Assembly: GCA_020849825.1 (NCBI GenBank)
Contig: JADZFP010000050.1
Location: 1-6,603 of the forward strand
From: Saprospiraceae bacterium
GTDB taxonomy: Bacteria > Bacteroidota > Bacteroidia > Chitinophagales > Saprospiraceae
DNA length: 6,603 nt
Direction: 5' to 3'
Part shown: positions 6,570-6,603 of the stretch, in pieces
How the letters are laid out: every line of letters begins with the position of its first letter
Numbering within the stretch: the first letter of the stretch is position 1
Program-made: the position numbers and the translations under genes
Notes under the pieces: generated by a model
Seen by the model: the letters and a program-made list of their open reading frames with translations, nothing else
Told to the model about the DNA's origin: nothing
Database searches by the model: none

Positions 6570-6603
6570 TTGGATTTTGATTTAAAATGGGTACACGGAT
6601 GGA
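6566..6603 (-). CDS. Possible 3' end of an upstream gene overlapping the GT-C start (partial)
   Basis: One minus-strand frame is open from the window edge and ends HFKSKSK followed by TGA. The TGA shares four bases (GTGA, 6569-6566) with the GTG start of the glycosyltransferase gene. Such overlaps are common between translationally coupled genes and would support both the GTG start and an operon extending to the right. Only 12 codons are visible, and the other two frames also run open from the edge (one to a TAA at 6582-6584, one to a TAA at 6553-6555). The choice of frame is therefore weakly supported and no product can be named. Confidence 0.3.
   Translation of the reverse strand, partial: HPCTHFKSKSK

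Overview
The window looks like chromosomal DNA from a member of the phylum Bacteroidota. The main evidence is a full-length type IX secretion system (T9SS) sortase of the PorU type, since T9SS is largely confined to that phylum. An SPFH-family lipoprotein and the lack of clear Shine-Dalgarno sequences ahead of the starts fit this. The fairly high GC of the central gene (39 of 60 bases in one line counted, 3481-3540) and the short tandem repeats between genes would suit a Saprospiraceae- or Chitinophagaceae-like organism. That finer placement is inference.

All three complete genes lie on the minus strand and are transcribed from right to left. From the right edge they are: (1) a 411-residue multi-pass membrane protein (6569 to 5334) resembling GT-C glycosyltransferases, especially the ALG10/DIE2 family; (2) a 1284-residue porU (5207 to 1353) with signal peptide, C25 peptidase domain and C-terminal FlgD/Ig-like domain; (3) a 313-residue SPFH/prohibitin-like lipoprotein (1141 to 200). 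Gaps are 126 and 211 bases. No convincing terminator separates the genes, so partial cotranscription is possible. The left edge holds a strong intrinsic terminator pointing rightward (73-105), which must serve a plus-strand gene lying mostly outside the window. The transcription units therefore converge near position 100-200.

The most unusual content is non-coding. Each of the two complete repeat arrays begins exactly at the stop codon of a minus-strand gene. A 9-bp array of 11 units (1251-1349) follows the porU TAA directly. An 8-bp array (137-204) contains the TGA of the SPFH gene, then flips orientation at 133-137 to form a perfect 27-bp inverted repeat with a 5-base loop (106-164). The 9-bp array is G-rich on the transcribed-sense strand and can be drawn as G-quadruplexes. 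It also reads as a 37-codon chain of in-frame ATG codons. A separate perfect 11-bp inverted repeat (1143-1178) sits one base ahead of the SPFH start codon.

Functionally, PorU cleaves the C-terminal sorting domain of T9SS cargo and attaches cargo to anionic lipopolysaccharide. A lipid- or glycan-directed GT-C enzyme upstream could belong to the same cell-surface pathway, but nothing in the sequence proves a link. No new multi-gene system is evident. The repeat arrays seated on stop codons are the best candidate for something not yet described.
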